Made by a program: the position numbers and the translations under genes. This document shows positions 41,048-49,604 of a stretch of DNA of 64,000 nt, piece by piece. Position 1 is the first letter of the stretch. Every line of letters starts with the position of its first letter. The notes under the pieces are model-generated. The model was given only the letters and a program-made list of their open reading frames with translations, did no database searches and had not been told where the DNA came from. This stretch comes from JAKQIM01 sp029557965 (GTDB lineage Bacteria > Chloroflexota > Anaerolineae > Anaerolineales > UBA4823), in the NCBI GenBank assembly GCA_035341015.1, contig DAOQUL010000009.1, positions 1 through 64,000 of the forward strand, written 5' to 3'.

Positions 41048-42420
41048 ACAATACTCGCGGGGGCCGGACAGAGGAAATAGACCGTGACATATTGGTGCCA
41101 GGCTTCATAATCGTCGTCGCTGTAACCCAGGTCGATCATGCGCCCTACCACGCCGCCGCCCACGTCGGCTGCCACGGCTTCACCGTAACCGGGGATGTAC
41201 ATGCGGGTGTAAAAGGGGATATAGCGCCGGTCGATGGCTGCGACGCCTTTTTCAAGCGGCAGGCCTGAGGCGGTGGTGCTGCCGGTTGTGGATGGGTGAT
41301 AGGATGTGGCCCACATGGTGAGGGCGCGCCAGTAGCAAATGGGCCCATCGGGGGTGCTGATGGTGCGCTCGACCACTTTGGTGCCGTAGCCGATGATGCG
41401 GGCCTGGGGCTGGCGGGCAACCCACTGCCCCTCGACCAGGCGCGAGACTTCTACCCCATCTTCATAACGGATGCGCACCCGCTGGGCCGTCAGGCCGTAT
41501 TCGCCCGTTTGGACGACGGTTTGCGTATCCAGGTCTACTTCAGGGGCGGGCTGGGTCAGGGTTTCAAAGGCCAGGGGCGACTGCTCGACCAGCACTTCTT
41601 CGCGCACGCGCACCAGGCGCACCAGGCCGTCGGCAGGCAGGGGCGATTCGGCCGGGGGCAGGCTGTAATCCAGGCCCTGGATGGGCAGGCCGGCTTCTGC
41701 CAGGGCCTCGCCAACCGTGGCGGCGGCAGTGAGCGTTGTGATGCTGACCGTCTGCGTGGGCGAGATGGCGGTGGTGATGGTGATGGGGCGGGCGCGCTGC
41801 AGCTCGGCTTCCAGGTCGGTGGTGAGGGGGGTAGAAGCCGGCGGGTCCAGGCGGTCGGCAGCCAGCAGGGTGATGCCGGCCTGCCACAGGGCCTGGCCTA
41901 GGCTGGGGGCAGTGGAGGTGAATTCGAGCACCTTGCCACCTTGGTGCAGGGTGATGGTGACGCCGCGGCGCACCTGGAGCGGGATAACAGGCTGGCGGGG
42001 CAGTATTTCGGCGGGGTCCGCCAACCGGCCAGAGACAAACAACTCGTCGCCAGCACTCAGCACAATGCCCGCCTGGGCCAGCAGGCGCAGGGGCAGGCGT
42101 TCGGTGCTGTAGAAGTTGCTGACCTGTCCATCGGCCAGGATCTGCACCGGCACGGCATGTTCAAGGGTGATGGTGTCACCGTTCTTGATCCAGCTTTCGG
42201 CCGGTGGTGTGAGCGTATCGTTGGGGGCCAGGGCAATCTTTTCCAGGCTCAGCAGGCCGCCAACCGTCAGGGCATAGGTGCCTAGAGCCTGGTTCTGCCC
42301 ATCCACCACCAGGGTCACTTGCTTGCGAAAGCCAAACGCAAAAAGCGCCAGCCCTAACAAGGCCAGGGCCAGGGAGGCAAAAAGCAGTTTGCGAGAGGCG
42401 GGTAAACGAAGGGGGGACAC
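41032..42420 (-). CDS. G5 and 3D domain cell-wall protein (YabE/RpfB-like)
   Basis: A 462-residue exported protein: N-terminal membrane anchor (LLFASLALALLGLALFAFGF), two or three DUF348-like modules (VTLVVDGQNQALGTYALTVG, VTITLHQGGKVLEFTSTAPS), a G5 domain around QTGEYGLTAQRVRIRYEDGV, and a C-terminal 3D domain with GVAAIDRRYIPFYTRMYIPG, VAADVGGGVVGRMIDLGY. The 3D aspartates are intact, as in lytic transglycosylase MltA-like barrels. In Firmicutes such proteins are wall hydrolases near ksgA. GTG 42420 is the start; the gene overlaps rsmA. Confidence 0.88.
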   Translation of the reverse strand: MSPLRLPASRKLLFASLALALLGLALFAFGFRKQVTLVVDGQNQALGTYALTVGGLLSLEKIALAPNDTLTPPAESWIKNGDTITLEHAVPVQILADGQVSNFYSTERLPLRLLAQAGIVLSAGDELFVSGRLADPAEILPRQPVIPLQVRRGVTITLHQGGKVLEFTSTAPSLGQALWQAGITLLAADRLDPPASTPLTTDLEAELQRARPITITTAISPTQTVSITTLTAAATVGEALAEAGLPIQGLDYSLPPAESPLPADGLVRLVRVREEVLVEQSPLAFETLTQPAPEVDLDTQTVVQTGEYGLTAQRVRIRYEDGVEVSRLVEGQWVARQPQARIIGYGTKVVERTISTPDGPICYWRALTMWATSYHPSTTGSTTASGLPLEKGVAAIDRRYIPFYTRMYIPGYGEAVAADVGGGVVGRMIDLGYSDDDYEAWHQYVTVYFLCPAPASIVWIIP

Positions 42421-42427
42421 AGGGGGG

Positions 42428-42640
42428 TTAGCGTATCAGGAACAAGCACAGGATGCCGATGGCAGCGGCAATGAGGATGGGGATCAGCACGTAACCAATC
42501 ACGGTGGCGCTGATCCAGAAGATGTCGCTCAGCGACCAATCATCCGGATTCTTCTTGCGGCGCAGTTTTTTGCCACATTGTGGGCAGCGGTCCAGGCCGG
42601 GGGCCAGCATGGCCCGGCATTTGGGGCACCACTCAACCAA
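42428..42640 (-). CDS. Small zinc-ribbon membrane protein
   Basis: A 70-residue protein: a double-Cys zinc ribbon (CPKC and CPQC in EWCPKCRAMLAPGLDRCPQC) followed by a basic stretch and one C-terminal helix, VIGYVLIPILIAAAIGILCL. The start is TTG 42640, which overlaps the peptidase gene by 8 bp with GAGG upstream. Probably a small membrane-tethered zinc protein of unknown role, in the same operon as the G5/3D gene. Confidence 0.65.
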   Translation of the reverse strand: MVEWCPKCRAMLAPGLDRCPQCGKKLRRKKNPDDWSLSDIFWISATVIGYVLIPILIAAAIGILCLFLIR

Positions 42641-43163
42641 CCGCGGCCTCTACCTCAACCTCTACCAACAAGTTGCCCATGGCCTTCCACTGAGAGACGA
42701 AGGTGGCATCAGCAACCCAGAAGGGGTCTTGCACTTCGTATTGGGTGTTGGCAAAGCCCCACCCTTTTTCTTCATCCACATCCACCAGGGTCATCACGTG
42801 TGCCCACAGGGGCTTCCAATTGCCAATGATGGGCATGAGCACGTTGCCGCGGTCGAGCTGCTGCTTCAAATAATCGGTATTTGAGAAGAAGCGCCAGTGG
42901 GCGTTCAGACCGTGCTGCTTAAAGACATCCACCATGCCCCAGGGCAGGGTAGCCGAATTGGGAATCTTGCGCACCATCGGCAGCAGGCCGCGGCGGACAG
43001 GTTTCTCCATTTCGCGCGCCAGTTGATCTGGTTCCAGATCAATACCGCGCAGGGCCTTGAGTACGGTGGCGGTGGTATAGGCGCCACAATCATTGCTCTG
43101 GCCCTGGCAGCGCAGGGACTTTAACAGCTTGGTGGAATGGGGGGAAGTGTGTTTTAAGGTCAT
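42633..43163 (-). CDS. C39-like cysteine peptidase-fold protein
   Basis: A 176-residue protein resembling Peptidase_C39_2 domains. A Gln-x-x-x-x-x-Cys start is seen in LRCQGQSNDCGAYTTATVLK, and the His and Asn/Asp partners in LWAHVMTLVDVDEEKGWGF and ANTQYEVQDPF. No signal peptide or transporter domain is present, so it may be cytoplasmic and act on an unknown peptide or bond. ATG 43163 has GGAG upstream. Confidence 0.75.
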   Translation of the reverse strand: MTLKHTSPHSTKLLKSLRCQGQSNDCGAYTTATVLKALRGIDLEPDQLAREMEKPVRRGLLPMVRKIPNSATLPWGMVDVFKQHGLNAHWRFFSNTDYLKQQLDRGNVLMPIIGNWKPLWAHVMTLVDVDEEKGWGFANTQYEVQDPFWVADATFVSQWKAMGNLLVEVEVEAAVG

Positions 43164-43300
43164 GGTAGTCGTTCTCCAGGGTTCGGATAGCTAGATTCTA
43201 CTCGAATATCGACCGATTTTAAAGGTCAATATCTGCAATCCGATCAGGATGCTGCGGCCAGCCCAAGGGCAGGGCTGCGTGCAAACCTGGCGGGGAAAAT

Positions 43301-43705
43301 TTAACCGGCGCCGAAGAAATAGATTGGGGCGATCAGGATGAGGTAACTGGCCAGGTTGGCCACCAATGCGGCAGTCCAGTTTTGGCGTGCGGCGCGGCGT
43401 TTGAAGCGCACCAGCACCAGCCCTTCGATCAATAGGGATAAGGCGAAGGAGATGAGCACCCACCAGAGATTTTGTTCTTGCGGCAGGATGAACAGCAAGA
43501 CCGCGCCTACGCAGGTGGAGATGAAGTTCATCAGCAAGGCGACCAGGTAAGCGCGTTTGAAGCTGTCCCAGCCCAGCAGGGTCAGGGCCACGCCTTCGAC
43601 CAGGGCGATCAGGATGGTCAAGATGATCAAGACCAGGATGCTGCCGCCGATGATAACAAAGCTAAGCCCGGGGGTTACGACATCGAAAGGGAGGTGGATA
43701 GGCAT
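43301..43705 (-). CDS. Small four-helix membrane protein, unknown
   Basis: A 134-residue hydrophobic protein with four helices (VIIGGSILVLIILTILIALV, RAYLVALLMNFISTCVGAVL, LWWVLISFALSLLIEGLVLV, LVANLASYLILIAPIYFFGA). The pattern WDSFKRAYLVALLMN resembles small proteins of unknown function. It stands alone, with a 137-bp gap on one side that shows no clear element. Confidence 0.65.
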   Translation of the reverse strand: MPIHLPFDVVTPGLSFVIIGGSILVLIILTILIALVEGVALTLLGWDSFKRAYLVALLMNFISTCVGAVLLFILPQEQNLWWVLISFALSLLIEGLVLVRFKRRAARQNWTAALVANLASYLILIAPIYFFGAG

Positions 43706-43740
43706 GGGGGCCTCAAGGTTTACTGGATGGTGAGGACCGT

Positions 43741-44736
43741 TTAAGCGGCATCCAGGCGGCGCTGCTGCTTGAACCAGCGGATGGTGTCGGCGATCGACTC
43801 GCGCAGCGGGCGAGGCGCATAGCCCAGCTCGGCCACAGCCTTGGCGTGGCTGATGACCGAATTGCTGGCCAGGGTCGCCAGAGAATAGGGGGTGAAGCGG
43901 GGTTTAATGTGTGTCAGGCGGTAGAGCAGAGGGGTGATTGAAGCCACCAGGCGGGCCAGGCCAAGGGGAATCTTGATGGCTACCTGCTGGTGTCCGACGA
44001 TCTTCTGTACGCTCTTGAAGATCTCGTGTACGGTGATGCGCTCACCGGATAGGATGTAAGATTGGCCGGTGTGCCCCTGCTCGCCAACCAGGACCAGGCC
44101 GGCAGCCACGTCGCGCACATCCACAAAGTCGTAAGCCCCTTCTACATAGAACATCAGCCGGTTCTTCAAACAATCGGCAATCAGGCCGCCCATCTCTGAG
44201 CGGCGGAAGTCATAAGGGCCAATGACCCCGGTTGGGCAGGCGATGACCGCATCCAGGCCCTCTTGGACGGCCTTCAATACCTCGAGCGAGGCCTGGGCTT
44301 TGGAGTGGTCATAGGCGCTGATGGCATGCTGGGTGTCAAAGGGGATGTTTTCGTCGATCAAGATGCCGTGTGGAACGCGCTGCAAGGCATGGATAGAACT
44401 GGTGTAAACCAGCCGCCTGACGCCGGCCTGCCGGGCGGCCCGGATGACGTTGCGTGTGCCCAGCACGTTGACGGTTTGCACCATGGGGTCTTTGCCCGGC
44501 AGGATCGAGATCAGCCCGGCCAGGTGGTAAACCATATCCACGCCCTCGAAGGCAGACTGCAAAGAGCCAAAATCGAGCACGTCGCCTTCCACAAGCTCTA
44601 CCGGCAGGTCGTTGATTGGGGTCGCATCTTCGCCGGGTAAGAGCATGGCGCGCACGCTTTTCCCGCGGGCGATCAATTCACGTGCCAAGACGTTGCCAAT
44701 ATGGCCGGTGGCGCCGGTGATGAGATGGGTAGACAT
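43741..44736 (-). CDS. NAD(P)-dependent epimerase/dehydratase (extended SDR)
   Basis: A 331-residue enzyme. The nucleotide-binding loop is ITGATGHIGNVLARELIARG; the catalytic Ser is in YTSSIHAL and Tyr/Lys in AYDHSKAQASLEVL. It resembles dihydroflavonol-4-reductase or 3-beta-hydroxysteroid dehydrogenase-like members. ATG 44736 has SD AGGAGGC. It lies 27 bp downstream of the TetR gene on the same strand, so it may be controlled by that repressor. Confidence 0.88.
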   Translation of the reverse strand: MSTHLITGATGHIGNVLARELIARGKSVRAMLLPGEDATPINDLPVELVEGDVLDFGSLQSAFEGVDMVYHLAGLISILPGKDPMVQTVNVLGTRNVIRAARQAGVRRLVYTSSIHALQRVPHGILIDENIPFDTQHAISAYDHSKAQASLEVLKAVQEGLDAVIACPTGVIGPYDFRRSEMGGLIADCLKNRLMFYVEGAYDFVDVRDVAAGLVLVGEQGHTGQSYILSGERITVHEIFKSVQKIVGHQQVAIKIPLGLARLVASITPLLYRLTHIKPRFTPYSLATLASNSVISHAKAVAELGYAPRPLRESIADTIRWFKQQRRLDAA

Positions 44737-44763
44737 GGGTGTGCTGCCTCCTGAAATACCTGA

Positions 44764-45366
44764 TCATAGACCTGTGGGACTGCGGGAAAGACCTTTCAGT
44801 AAAAGCTCCACGCTTTGACGGGTTTCTTTCTGCCAATCGGCGCCCTGGGGGTCAAAAAGGGCCTGCATCAAGAGGCCAAAAGCCAGCGAGACGATGGTGC
44901 GGGCGGCGAGATGAGGATCCACGGCCTGCAGAGAGCCTTCGGCGATGCCTTCCTCGAAAGAACGGGCAAAATATTCCTGGTAACGGCGGTAAGGGGCAAT
45001 GGCAGCCTGCCAGATGGTTGGGTCGCGCTGGGCCTGGGTCCAAAATTCGAGGAAGATGGCCGGGCTGATATCAGAATTTTGAAAGACGCTGCCGACCATG
45101 TCTGCCATCTGGATGATGGCCTGGGGGATGCTGGTGGTTTCTTGACGGGCGAGCTGGAAGCCTGCATCCAGGCCGGCCAACCAATCGTCCATCAATTCTA
45201 AGAAGAGGGCTTGCTTGGAGGGGAAGTGGTGATAAAAGGCGCCTTTGCTAACGCCCGCCGCCCGGCAGATCTCGGCCACGCCGGTGGCATCGTAACCGTT
45301 GGTAGAAAAGAGGCGGTTTGCGGCTTCAAGGATATGGGCGTGGGTTTCTTCGCTGCGCTGCTGCAT
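44764..45366 (-). CDS. TetR/AcrR-family transcriptional repressor
   Basis: A 200-residue regulator. The N-terminal DNA-binding domain has ILEAANRLFSTNGYDATGVA followed by the helix-turn-helix EICRAAGVSKGAFYHHFPSK. The C-terminal half is the helical ligand-binding domain. I take ATG 45366, preceded by GGGAG; an upstream TTG at 45390 lies only about 12 nt from the predicted transcript start. A perfect 14-bp palindrome at 45392-45405 overlaps the transcription start, so it very likely represses itself and the epimerase gene. Confidence 0.9.
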   Translation of the reverse strand: MQQRSEETHAHILEAANRLFSTNGYDATGVAEICRAAGVSKGAFYHHFPSKQALFLELMDDWLAGLDAGFQLARQETTSIPQAIIQMADMVGSVFQNSDISPAIFLEFWTQAQRDPTIWQAAIAPYRRYQEYFARSFEEGIAEGSLQAVDPHLAARTIVSLAFGLLMQALFDPQGADWQKETRQSVELLLKGLSRSPTGL

Positions 45367-45391
45367 GCTGGGGCTCCCGTACGGCGACAAA

Positions 45392-45405
45392 ACCGACCGG
45401 TCGGT
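45392..45405. promoter_or_regulatory. TetR operator palindrome
   Basis: ACCGACCGGTCGGT, a perfect 14-bp palindrome just downstream of the -10 element and upstream of the tetR start codon. ACCGACCGGTCGGT-type sites are common for AcrR/TetR-family repressors. Confidence 0.75.
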
Positions 45406-45408
45406 CTT

Positions 45409-45437
45409 ATTTTATATGGGATAATACGGCTTGTCAA
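45409..45437 (-). promoter_or_regulatory. Promoter of the TetR gene
   Basis: TTGACA (45437-45432), 17-bp spacer, TAAAAT (45414-45409) on the minus strand. The operator palindrome covers the predicted start point near 45402, giving a simple repressor-blocking design. Confidence 0.75.
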
Positions 45438-45454
45438 GGGGGGTGATTGCCCCG

Positions 45455-48400
45455 CTAGCCCAAAAATTCGGCGACGGTGGGTTCCAGTTGGAGGGCTTGC
45501 CCGCGCTGGAATGCAGCCTGGGCCAGGTTTGGGTTGGCGGCGGCGTTCAGCTCTTCCAACAGGCTCTGGGTGCGCTGGCGGGTATCGTCTTGAGTCTGGG
45601 GATGAGTGAGCAGCAGCCCGCACAATTCCAGGGCGCGTTCGGTTTCGCCGCGCTGGGCTGCCAGGCTGGCAAAACCGTGCAGCGCATAGAGCATTAAGTT
45701 GGGCGCACCCAGCCCTTGTGCCAGGCTCAGGGCTTGCTGGCAGCAGGTAAGCGCCTGGTATAAGTTGCCCATCTTGATATACGCCTGCCCCAGGTCGTAA
45801 TTGGTGAAAAGCAGGCCGTGTTGATCTTGTATCAGCCGGAATAAATCCAGGCTGTCGCGGTAGAATTGCGTTGCCTGGGGGTAATCTGGCTCTTTTAGCA
45901 GCAGGTGAAAATAAGCCAGGTTGTTCATGGCGATGGCCGATAAGCGGTCATCGCCTAGCTGGCGGTAAATTTGAAGCACAAGCAGTTCTGTTTCAATGGC
46001 TTTCTCGATCTGGCCTTGCCATTCGTAAACTTGCCCTAAGCCGCTGTAAATGGAGGCCATGCTGCGCCGGTCCCCCATTTCATTGGCGATCTGCTGTGCC
46101 TGGCGCCAGATGTTCTCTGCCTCCGGCAGCTTATGCTGGAACATGGCGATCTGGGCAAGGAGATTCAAAATCCGGCCCTCACCCCAGCGGGCGCCCATCT
46201 GCTCACTGCTGGACAGTGCGACCTGGGCATGCTGTTCGGCCAGGGCATATTGCTGGGTCTGGAGATAATATTTGCCGGCAGTGTAGAGGGTGAAATGCTG
46301 ACGGGCATGCGATAGGCGTTCGTTGGGCAGGCTGATGCGGCTGTAGATGGCCAGGCTCTCCTGCAGGCAGCGGCCGGCATCTTCGAAAGAACTCAGGCTC
46401 AGGTAGTAGCTGGCCAGCAAGGCCAGGTTGTAAGCGGTGCCTTCTTCATCCCCCCGCGCTCTGAGGATTTCGAGGCTCTTGTTCAGATCCTCCAGCCCTT
46501 CTGCATGTTGGCCGATTTGGAAGGCGAACCAGCCCGTGGCCATGACCAGCCAGGGGAACCATTTGCTTTCCATTGCATCAGATTCCACGAGCGCAACGTC
46601 CAGCATGCGTTTGAAACTTTCATATCCTTCTTTTGCGCGGCCAGAGAGTTCAAGGAACACAAAGGATGCGTTGATCCCCATCCCGATGAGATCCCAGCAT
46701 TTGTGTTCTAAGGCGCAATCTTTGGCGGTACGCAAGTTTTCGGTGTCCACGAAGATCTCTTGCATGGCTTGCATATGCGATCGGGAGAGCAGCTTGTTGG
46801 CTTGTTCGATGAAGCGGTAGGAATAGTATTCACAGTGCAGGCGTTCGGTGGATGTGTAGTCTTCGGGGGCTTCTTCCAGTTTTTGATGGGCAAAGTGCCG
46901 CAGGGCTTCGTTGATCTCGTAGCGCCCACTGGTATACCGCAGCAGCGAGCGGTCGACCATGCCCGCTAACTGAGCCGGGGTGGTGGCGGCCACGGCCTGG
47001 GCGGCCTCCAGGCTGAATCCGCCGCGAAAGACAGACAACCTGCGCAGGGTACGGCGGCCCTCTTCTGACAGCAAGTTCCACGAATAATCAAAGGCGGCTC
47101 TTAGGCTGCGGCGGCGGGCCGGACGATCAGATCTGTTTCCATCCAGGAATTCGAAACTCTGTCGTTTGATCTGGTCTGAAATCTCAGCACAGGTGAGGGT
47201 GCGCACCCAGCCCGAGGCCAATTCTAATGCCATGGGCAGGCCCTCAACGCGTTGGCAGATCTCGGCAATGCTGTGCCAATCGGTTTCGCTCGGATGAAAG
47301 CTTGGATGAACACGGCGGGCATTTTGCAAGAAGAGTTTGACGGCGCTGTAGTTTTCCAGTTCAGAGGCGCCGGAGGCGGGTGGTATGCCCATGGCCCGTA
47401 CGTCGTACAGGCATTCTTCGGGCAAGTGCAGGCACTCGCGCGACGTGACCAGGATCTTGAGCCTGGGGGCATGGTTGAGCAGGTCTGAAAGTAACGCCGA
47501 GCCGTCTACCAGGTGCTCGAAATTATCCATGATGAGCAGCATATGCCTGGAGCGCAGGAAGTCTTGCAGTTGGCGGGCGGGGTCTTCGGGCTGGTAGAAA
47601 TTAAAGCGCAGTACCTCAGCCAGGGTAGATAGGATCTGGTTGGAGGTTGGGGTGGTGGATAGGGAGATAAAGGCAACCCCATCGGGAAAGCGTTCGATCA
47701 ATTGGGCCGCGCTTTGGACTGCCAGGCGCGTCTTGCCAATGCCCCCGGGGCCGGTGAGGGTCAGCAGGCGGCAGTTTTCTTGCGAGAGCAATTGTGCCAG
47801 GTCGGCCAACTCTTCCTCGCGGCCGATGAATGGGGTGGCGTAAGTGGGCAGGTTATGATAGTAAGTGGCCAGGGATTGCAAGGAAAGACGCTGCTCTCCC
47901 AGCAGATCGGGGTGCTGAAGACTAAAGATATGGATCGGCTCACCGAGGTCTTTGAGGGTGTTAAATCCATGATCGTACAGCCTGGCGTTGATGGGCAGGT
48001 CGAGCGCCTCTGATGCCTGGGCGCTGAGCAAAACATGCCCGCCCCGGCCGGCTGAGAGCAGGCGCTTGGCAAAGTGGATGCTGCCGGCATTGCTATCAAT
48101 GCTGGGCTTGAAGCTGTCGGCGGCATGGATTGCCACGCGCACCTTCAGCGGGGCCACTTTTTTCTCGATTGGGTGCCGGGCATTCTTTTGTAAAGCGATG
48201 GCAGCCGGCAAAGGTGACCCGCTTTCGAAAAACATGATGAAGTAATCATCCATCAAACTCAGCACGCGGCCGCCGTATTGTTGGGCAAAGTCTTTGATGC
48301 TGGCAGACACTTTTTCGTAAATTTTGGTCATCTCTTGGCTGTACTGGTCCCATAGAGCAGCCGAATTTTCGACATCGGCGCACAAGATGATGGGGCTTTT

Positions 48401-49195
48401 TAGCCTGGGGGCAGAATCAGCGCTGGCGGCGGAACGCCATGGCCCGCCTAAGATTTGTTGGTAAATGGAAGTGGTCTCTGCCTGGGGGCTCAACCCGCCG
48501 GCTTTGAGCAGGCGAACACATTCCTGGTATTGGTTCATGGCAGACTGCCGCTGCCCCGTGCTGGCGTACAGAGTCATGAGCTGGCGGTGAGTCTCTTCGT
48601 TCGTGTGGTCAATCGTCAACCACTGCCGGGCATAATGGATGGCCTGGGTCAGGTCATTTTGTTTCTGATAGCCGCTGACCAGGCGTTCTAGCACGCCAGA
48701 AGCCTGGTTGCGCAGCAGCTCGGCCTGGGAAGTCTGCCAATCGTCAAACACAACCGCCCCCCGCAGGCTTAATCCCTGCATAAAATTGCCGCGGTACAGC
48801 TCGGCGGCAGCGCTGAGAAGGGGCAGGCAATCGGTGCACACGGCCTGGGGTGGGTGACCGTGTCGGCGGCATTCATCCAGGTAACCGAGAAACTGGCGCA
48901 CATCCAGGTGCACCGGAGGCCCTTCTCGGAAGCCAACCTGTTCGTGTTGCACATCCAACCAGGGGCCAAGCCCGGCATCTTTTAGCCTCCAGGTGGTGGT
49001 GCGCAAGGAGGCAAAGGCGCGTGGACGCTCTGCATCGCTCCACAGCAGGGTGGCAAGGGTAGAACGCATGTGGCACCCGGGGTTCATCAGCAGGTAAGCC
49101 AAGAGCGGAATAGCCTTGGCGGTGCGGGCGTGAACCGGTTGTCCATCCAGGCGCAGGGAAGGCGTGCCGAATAAGTTGATTTCTAATGTGGGCAT
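45455..49195 (-). CDS. BTAD-domain transcriptional regulator with cyclase-like, NB-ARC ATPase and TPR domains
   Basis: A 1246-residue regulator. The N-terminus (LEINLFGTPSLRLDGQPVHA) is an OmpR-like winged helix followed by a bacterial transcriptional activation domain (to about 250). Residues about 265-430 resemble a class III nucleotidyl cyclase fold (ILCADVENSAALWDQYSQEM; LMDDYFIMFF in place of the usual second metal site), probably degenerate. An NB-ARC ATPase follows, with Walker A LTGPGGIGKTRLAVQSAAQL near residue 481, Walker B LLIMDNFEHL and LGVTSRE-type sensor LVTSRECLHL. TPR-like helices fill about 850-1230. It should couple ligand or partner binding to ATP-driven activation of transcription. 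Confidence 0.88.
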   Translation of the reverse strand: MPTLEINLFGTPSLRLDGQPVHARTAKAIPLLAYLLMNPGCHMRSTLATLLWSDAERPRAFASLRTTTWRLKDAGLGPWLDVQHEQVGFREGPPVHLDVRQFLGYLDECRRHGHPPQAVCTDCLPLLSAAAELYRGNFMQGLSLRGAVVFDDWQTSQAELLRNQASGVLERLVSGYQKQNDLTQAIHYARQWLTIDHTNEETHRQLMTLYASTGQRQSAMNQYQECVRLLKAGGLSPQAETTSIYQQILGGPWRSAASADSAPRLKSPIILCADVENSAALWDQYSQEMTKIYEKVSASIKDFAQQYGGRVLSLMDDYFIMFFESGSPLPAAIALQKNARHPIEKKVAPLKVRVAIHAADSFKPSIDSNAGSIHFAKRLLSAGRGGHVLLSAQASEALDLPINARLYDHGFNTLKDLGEPIHIFSLQHPDLLGEQRLSLQSLATYYHNLPTYATPFIGREEELADLAQLLSQENCRLLTLTGPGGIGKTRLAVQSAAQLIERFPDGVAFISLSTTPTSNQILSTLAEVLRFNFYQPEDPARQLQDFLRSRHMLLIMDNFEHLVDGSALLSDLLNHAPRLKILVTSRECLHLPEECLYDVRAMGIPPASGASELENYSAVKLFLQNARRVHPSFHPSETDWHSIAEICQRVEGLPMALELASGWVRTLTCAEISDQIKRQSFEFLDGNRSDRPARRRSLRAAFDYSWNLLSEEGRRTLRRLSVFRGGFSLEAAQAVAATTPAQLAGMVDRSLLRYTSGRYEINEALRHFAHQKLEEAPEDYTSTERLHCEYYSYRFIEQANKLLSRSHMQAMQEIFVDTENLRTAKDCALEHKCWDLIGMGINASFVFLELSGRAKEGYESFKRMLDVALVESDAMESKWFPWLVMATGWFAFQIGQHAEGLEDLNKSLEILRARGDEEGTAYNLALLASYYLSLSSFEDAGRCLQESLAIYSRISLPNERLSHARQHFTLYTAGKYYLQTQQYALAEQHAQVALSSSEQMGARWGEGRILNLLAQIAMFQHKLPEAENIWRQAQQIANEMGDRRSMASIYSGLGQVYEWQGQIEKAIETELLVLQIYRQLGDDRLSAIAMNNLAYFHLLLKEPDYPQATQFYRDSLDLFRLIQDQHGLLFTNYDLGQAYIKMGNLYQALTCCQQALSLAQGLGAPNLMLYALHGFASLAAQRGETERALELCGLLLTHPQTQDDTRQRTQSLLEELNAAANPNLAQAAFQRGQALQLEPTVAEFLG

Positions 49196-49212
49196 AAGGT
49201 CACCGAGTTTAT

Positions 49213-49241
49213 ATTTTACGCCAACTCGCCCAAACTGGCAA
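49213..49241 (-). promoter_or_regulatory. Promoter of the BTAD regulator gene
   Basis: TTGCCA (49241-49236), 17-bp spacer, TAAAAT (49218-49213) on the minus strand, start near 49206, only about 10 nt from the ATG. The direct repeats at 49247-49265 lie just upstream of the -35, an activator-like position that suggests autoregulation. Confidence 0.55.
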
Positions 49242-49246
49242 TCTGT

Positions 49247-49291
49247 GGTGACGTTTACGGTGACGATATGGTATAGGGGAATGAATATAAT
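49247..49291 (+). promoter_or_regulatory. Direct-repeat promoter module A
   Basis: GGTGACG at 49247-49253 and again at 49259-49265 (12-bp period), a weaker GGTATAG at 49270, then TATAAT at 49286-49291. No -35 is present; the repeats take its place. The spacing from the second repeat to the -10 (27 bp) is identical in module B. Confidence 0.5.
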
Positions 49292-49379
49292 TTGTAGTGT
49301 CAGATCAGCAAGTGATGGTTTTGAGCCTGGTGGTTATCGTGGTCAAGGGGGCGACTCCTTGCTGAAACAGGTGGTTTAC

Positions 49380-49424
49380 GGTGACGCTTGCGGTGACGAT
49401 GCGGTGTGGATAGTTGTATATAAT
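49380..49424 (+). promoter_or_regulatory. Direct-repeat promoter module B
   Basis: GGTGACG at 49380-49386 and 49392-49398, GGTGTGG at 49403, then TATAAT at 49419-49424. Similarity with module A continues past the -10 into CAGGTTATCAAGCGATGG (A: CAGATCAGCAAGTGATGG). It faces away from the BTAD gene, into a stretch with no recognised gene that ends at the hairpin 49605-49652. Confidence 0.5.
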
Positions 49425-49604
49425 CTATCATACCAGGTTATCAAGCGATGGGTCTACCTGGTCACCAAGCCAACCGGGCGGTCAGTCTTTTTCCTGAGGG
49501 GGAATGCTGGCTGCAGTTCTTCTCGGTTTCTGCGATGTGCAAGGGCGGCAATTCGAAGGGGGGCAAAAGCGTGTCGCAGTGACAAGAGGGGGAAGGTAGG
49601 AAAT
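49425..49604. other. Rest of the 479-bp intergenic region (49196-49674)
   Basis: Beyond the promoter modules and the end hairpin, this part holds no recognised gene. A plus-strand open frame of 44 codons (49448-49582) begins at the ATG conserved in module B, but it has no Shine-Dalgarno and no family resemblance. Confidence 0.4.
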
